Source: a bacterium (lineage in GTDB: Bacteria > Krumholzibacteriota > Krumholzibacteriia > Krumholzibacteriales > WJIX01). From it: 7,188 nt of DNA. The stretch lies in assembly GCA_021160845.1 (NCBI GenBank), contig JAGHBT010000203.1, positions 1 to 7,188 on the forward strand, in the 5' to 3' direction. Of this stretch, positions 5,419 through 7,188 are shown piece by piece; within the stretch, counting starts at the first letter, position 1, and each line of letters opens with the position of its first letter. Position numbers and translations under genes: made by a program. Below the pieces are notes generated by a model. It saw nothing but the letters and a program-made list of their open reading frames with translations. It made no database searches and was not told the DNA's origin.

Positions 5419-7059
5419 TTAATAATTTATATTGTACTCGTTAATTTTGTTATGGATGTGCTGTCGGGAGACTTTCAGGAGTTTGGCTGCTTTTGTAACT
5501 TTTCCTCCCGTCTTTGACAAGGCCTCTGTTATAATCTGTTTTTCAACAGATTTAAGATTTTGTTTTAGGGAATCTTTTTCCTTAACCACTGTGTTTATTC
5601 CCCCTTTATCCGTGAATTGGGGAAAATGTTCTTTTGTCAGCACATGAGAATCTCCGCTCAACGCGAGGGCCCTCTCTATAGTATTTTCAAGCTCCCGAAC
5701 ATTTCCCGGCCACTCGTAGGAGAGAAAATCTTTTGTCACTTCGGGCAAAATGGTGATTTTGCCCTTTTTCATTTTTTTGGAGTATTTCTCAAGAAAATGC
5801 GCGACGAGGGGAAAAATATCTTCTCGTCTGTCTCTCAGAAGCGGAATTGTAATCGGGACTACATTCAATCTGTAGAAAAGATCGCTTCTGAATTTACCCT
5901 CATTTATGTCGGTGCCAAGATCTTTGTTAGTGGCGGCTATTACCCGTACATCGACTTTGCGTGTTAGATTCTCTCCCACCCTTCGTATTTCCCCTTCCTG
6001 AAGTGTCCTCAAGAGTTTTACCTGTAGTGCTTGCGGCATGTCTCCTATTTCGTCAAGGAAAATTGTTCCACCGCTGGCGGTTTCAAAAAGCCCGGGTTTA
6101 TCGCTAGAAGCGCCCGTAAAAGATCCTTTTTTATGACCAAAAAGTTCACTTTCGAGAAGTTCCCTGGGCATAGCGCTGCAGTTAATAATAATGAGTTTTT
6201 TATCTTTTCTCGGGCTGTTATAATGGATTGCCTTCGCTATGAGTTCTTTCCCGGTACCGGTTGCTCCGGTAATCAGGACGGTAGTGTCAAATAAAGCTAT
6301 TTTGCTGATTATGTTAAAGATATCAAGCATGGATTTACTTTTACCGATTATCCCGGAGAATTCATATTTATCTGAGAGTTCCTGCTTTAATTTCCTGTTT
6401 TCCCTTGCTAGATTTTCCTTGGATAGGATAAGCGCTCCGTGAAGACGAGCATTTTCAATTGCTATTGCCGCCTGTGATGAAAAAGCAGATACGATCGATA
6501 TGTCATCTTCAGTTATATCTCCGGATAGTCTACTGGCGTCGGTATAGATAACGCCGATGATTTTTTTATCTAGCTCAAGGGGTACACAGATGGCTGTTCT
6601 AAGCTGTAGGTCGATAACGCTTTCCTTGTTTCTGAACTGTTCGTTTTCCATAAGGTCGGAAATAAATAGAGGAGTTCCCTTCTGGGCTACTTCATTGATT
6701 ATGCTGTAGCTGACCTCAAAATCCCTTTCTTCAAGAGTACGCTCATTTTTATCTCTGGCTATCCTGAATGTCATTTTCCCATTGTTGTTTGCCAGCATAA
6801 GAAACCCTCTATCCGTATCGGCGAGTTTGATTATTGAATCTATAATTTTCGCGAGTAGTTCATTGAGGTTCAATGTGGAGTTTAGAGCCCTGGTAACATC
6901 TATCAGTATTTCAAGTTTGTTGATTCTGTATCGGCTTTTTTCCAGTTCCTCAGCATCCCGCGCTTCGGCTTGAGCTGTTTCGGATTTCTTTATTCTGTCG
7001 AGGTTTTCCTCCGCTTCCGAGAAAAAATCATCAGGGTTTTTGTTTCTTCCGTTTTCCAT
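5419..7059 (-). CDS. GAF-domain sigma-54-dependent transcriptional activator
   Basis: A 546-residue enhancer-binding protein (582 if started at 7167). A charged, probably coiled-coil N-terminus (14-50) leads into a GAF domain (about 60-205; GFLMLANNNGKM, FISDLMENEQF, CVPLELDKKIIGVIYTD), a small-molecule-sensing fold whose ligand cannot be read here. A linker helix then precedes the AAA+ domain (about 234-470). This has Walker A GATGTGKE (265-272), the sigma-54 contact loop GSFTGA (312-317, Ser replacing the usual Ala), Walker B TIFLDEIGD (332-340), sensor I ATNKD (376-380), arginine-finger region FRSDLFYRL (390-398) and WPGNVRELEN (450-459). A Fis-type helix-turn-helix occupies about 505-543, and the stop is TAA. 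There is no phosphoacceptor receiver domain, so control is by ligand or partner. The ATG at 7059 has AAGGA 12 bases upstream. The ATG at 7167 has no Shine-Dalgarno, and the extra 36 residues look unlike a domain and overlap a candidate promoter. The gene leads an operon with the adenosine kinase-like gene. Confidence 0.85.
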   Translation of the reverse strand: MENGRNKNPDDFFSEAEENLDRIKKSETAQAEARDAEELEKSRYRINKLEILIDVTRALNSTLNLNELLAKIIDSIIKLADTDRGFLMLANNNGKMTFRIARDKNERTLEERDFEVSYSIINEVAQKGTPLFISDLMENEQFRNKESVIDLQLRTAICVPLELDKKIIGVIYTDASRLSGDITEDDISIVSAFSSQAAIAIENARLHGALILSKENLARENRKLKQELSDKYEFSGIIGKSKSMLDIFNIISKIALFDTTVLITGATGTGKELIAKAIHYNSPRKDKKLIIINCSAMPRELLESELFGHKKGSFTGASSDKPGLFETASGGTIFLDEIGDMPQALQVKLLRTLQEGEIRRVGENLTRKVDVRVIAATNKDLGTDINEGKFRSDLFYRLNVVPITIPLLRDRREDIFPLVAHFLEKYSKKMKKGKITILPEVTKDFLSYEWPGNVRELENTIERALALSGDSHVLTKEHFPQFTDKGGINTVVKEKDSLKQNLKSVEKQIITEALSKTGGKVTKAAKLLKVSRQHIHNKINEYNINY

Positions 7060-7130
7060 ATTAGGATATTTTCCTTCAAAGTTCTGCTGAACACTATACT
7101 CTGATGTAGCGGCTTTTCGACCGAACCACG

Positions 7131-7160
7131 CATATACCGATTGGAGTGGACACAATTCAA
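7131..7160 (-). promoter_or_regulatory. Candidate sigma-70 promoter for the GAF activator / adenosine kinase-like operon
   Basis: On the minus strand TTGAAT (7155-7160) is separated by 18 bases from TATATG (7131-7136), giving a start near 7124 and a leader of about 65 bases to the ATG at 7059. It lies inside the open frame that would be coding if translation began at 7167, so promoter and upstream start are mutually exclusive for this transcript. A second -10-like TATAGT lies at 7093-7098 without a good -35. Confidence 0.35.
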
Positions 7161-7188
7161 TTATCATTATTTAACTAATGTACAACTA

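Noticed and set aside
5432..6973. Plus-strand open frames of 63 to 116 codons opposite the GAF activator
   Set aside because: They are antisense to a gene with all AAA+ motifs in order, and none resembles a protein family.

Overview
This window looks like chromosomal DNA from a Gram-negative-type (diderm) bacterium that I cannot place to phylum. It encodes a lipoprotein with a lipobox and two sigma-54 activator-type regulators. Codon use is rich in AGA, AGG and ATA, and composition is moderate and slightly AT-rich. I see no tRNA, rRNA, CRISPR array or insertion sequence.

Layout. Positions 2-874 (minus) hold the N-terminal 291 residues of a secreted lipoprotein that runs off the left edge; it has a Big_1-type Ig-like domain followed by beta-propeller-like repeats. 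A 244-base divergent promoter region separates it from an NCS2-family (xanthine/uracil type) permease at 1119-2675 (plus). After a 156-base gap with a good extended -10 promoter comes a sigma-54 activator with an N-terminal TPR array (2832-4742, plus). Its reading frame is broken by an in-frame TAG at 3048-3050. After a 155-base convergent gap, a two-gene minus-strand unit reads inward from the right edge. It consists of a GAF-domain sigma-54 activator (5419 to 7059, or to 7167 with an alternative start) followed 38 bases later by an adenosine-specific kinase family protein (PF04008/COG1839, 4898-5380).

How the genes may work together. A putative nucleobase permease, an adenosine-binding family protein and a GAF-type regulator suggest a purine or nucleoside theme, but this is inference from neighbourhood only. 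Both activators keep the AAA+ motifs needed to work with sigma-54 RNA polymerase. I find no convincing -24/-12 promoter in the window, so their targets are probably elsewhere.

The strongest unusual signal is the amber codon in the TPR activator. The TPR register has a 40-residue period that continues exactly across the stop, at read-through positions 48, 88, 128, 168 and 208. A frameshift is therefore excluded, leaving a point nonsense change, a sequencing error, readthrough, or split expression by reinitiation.
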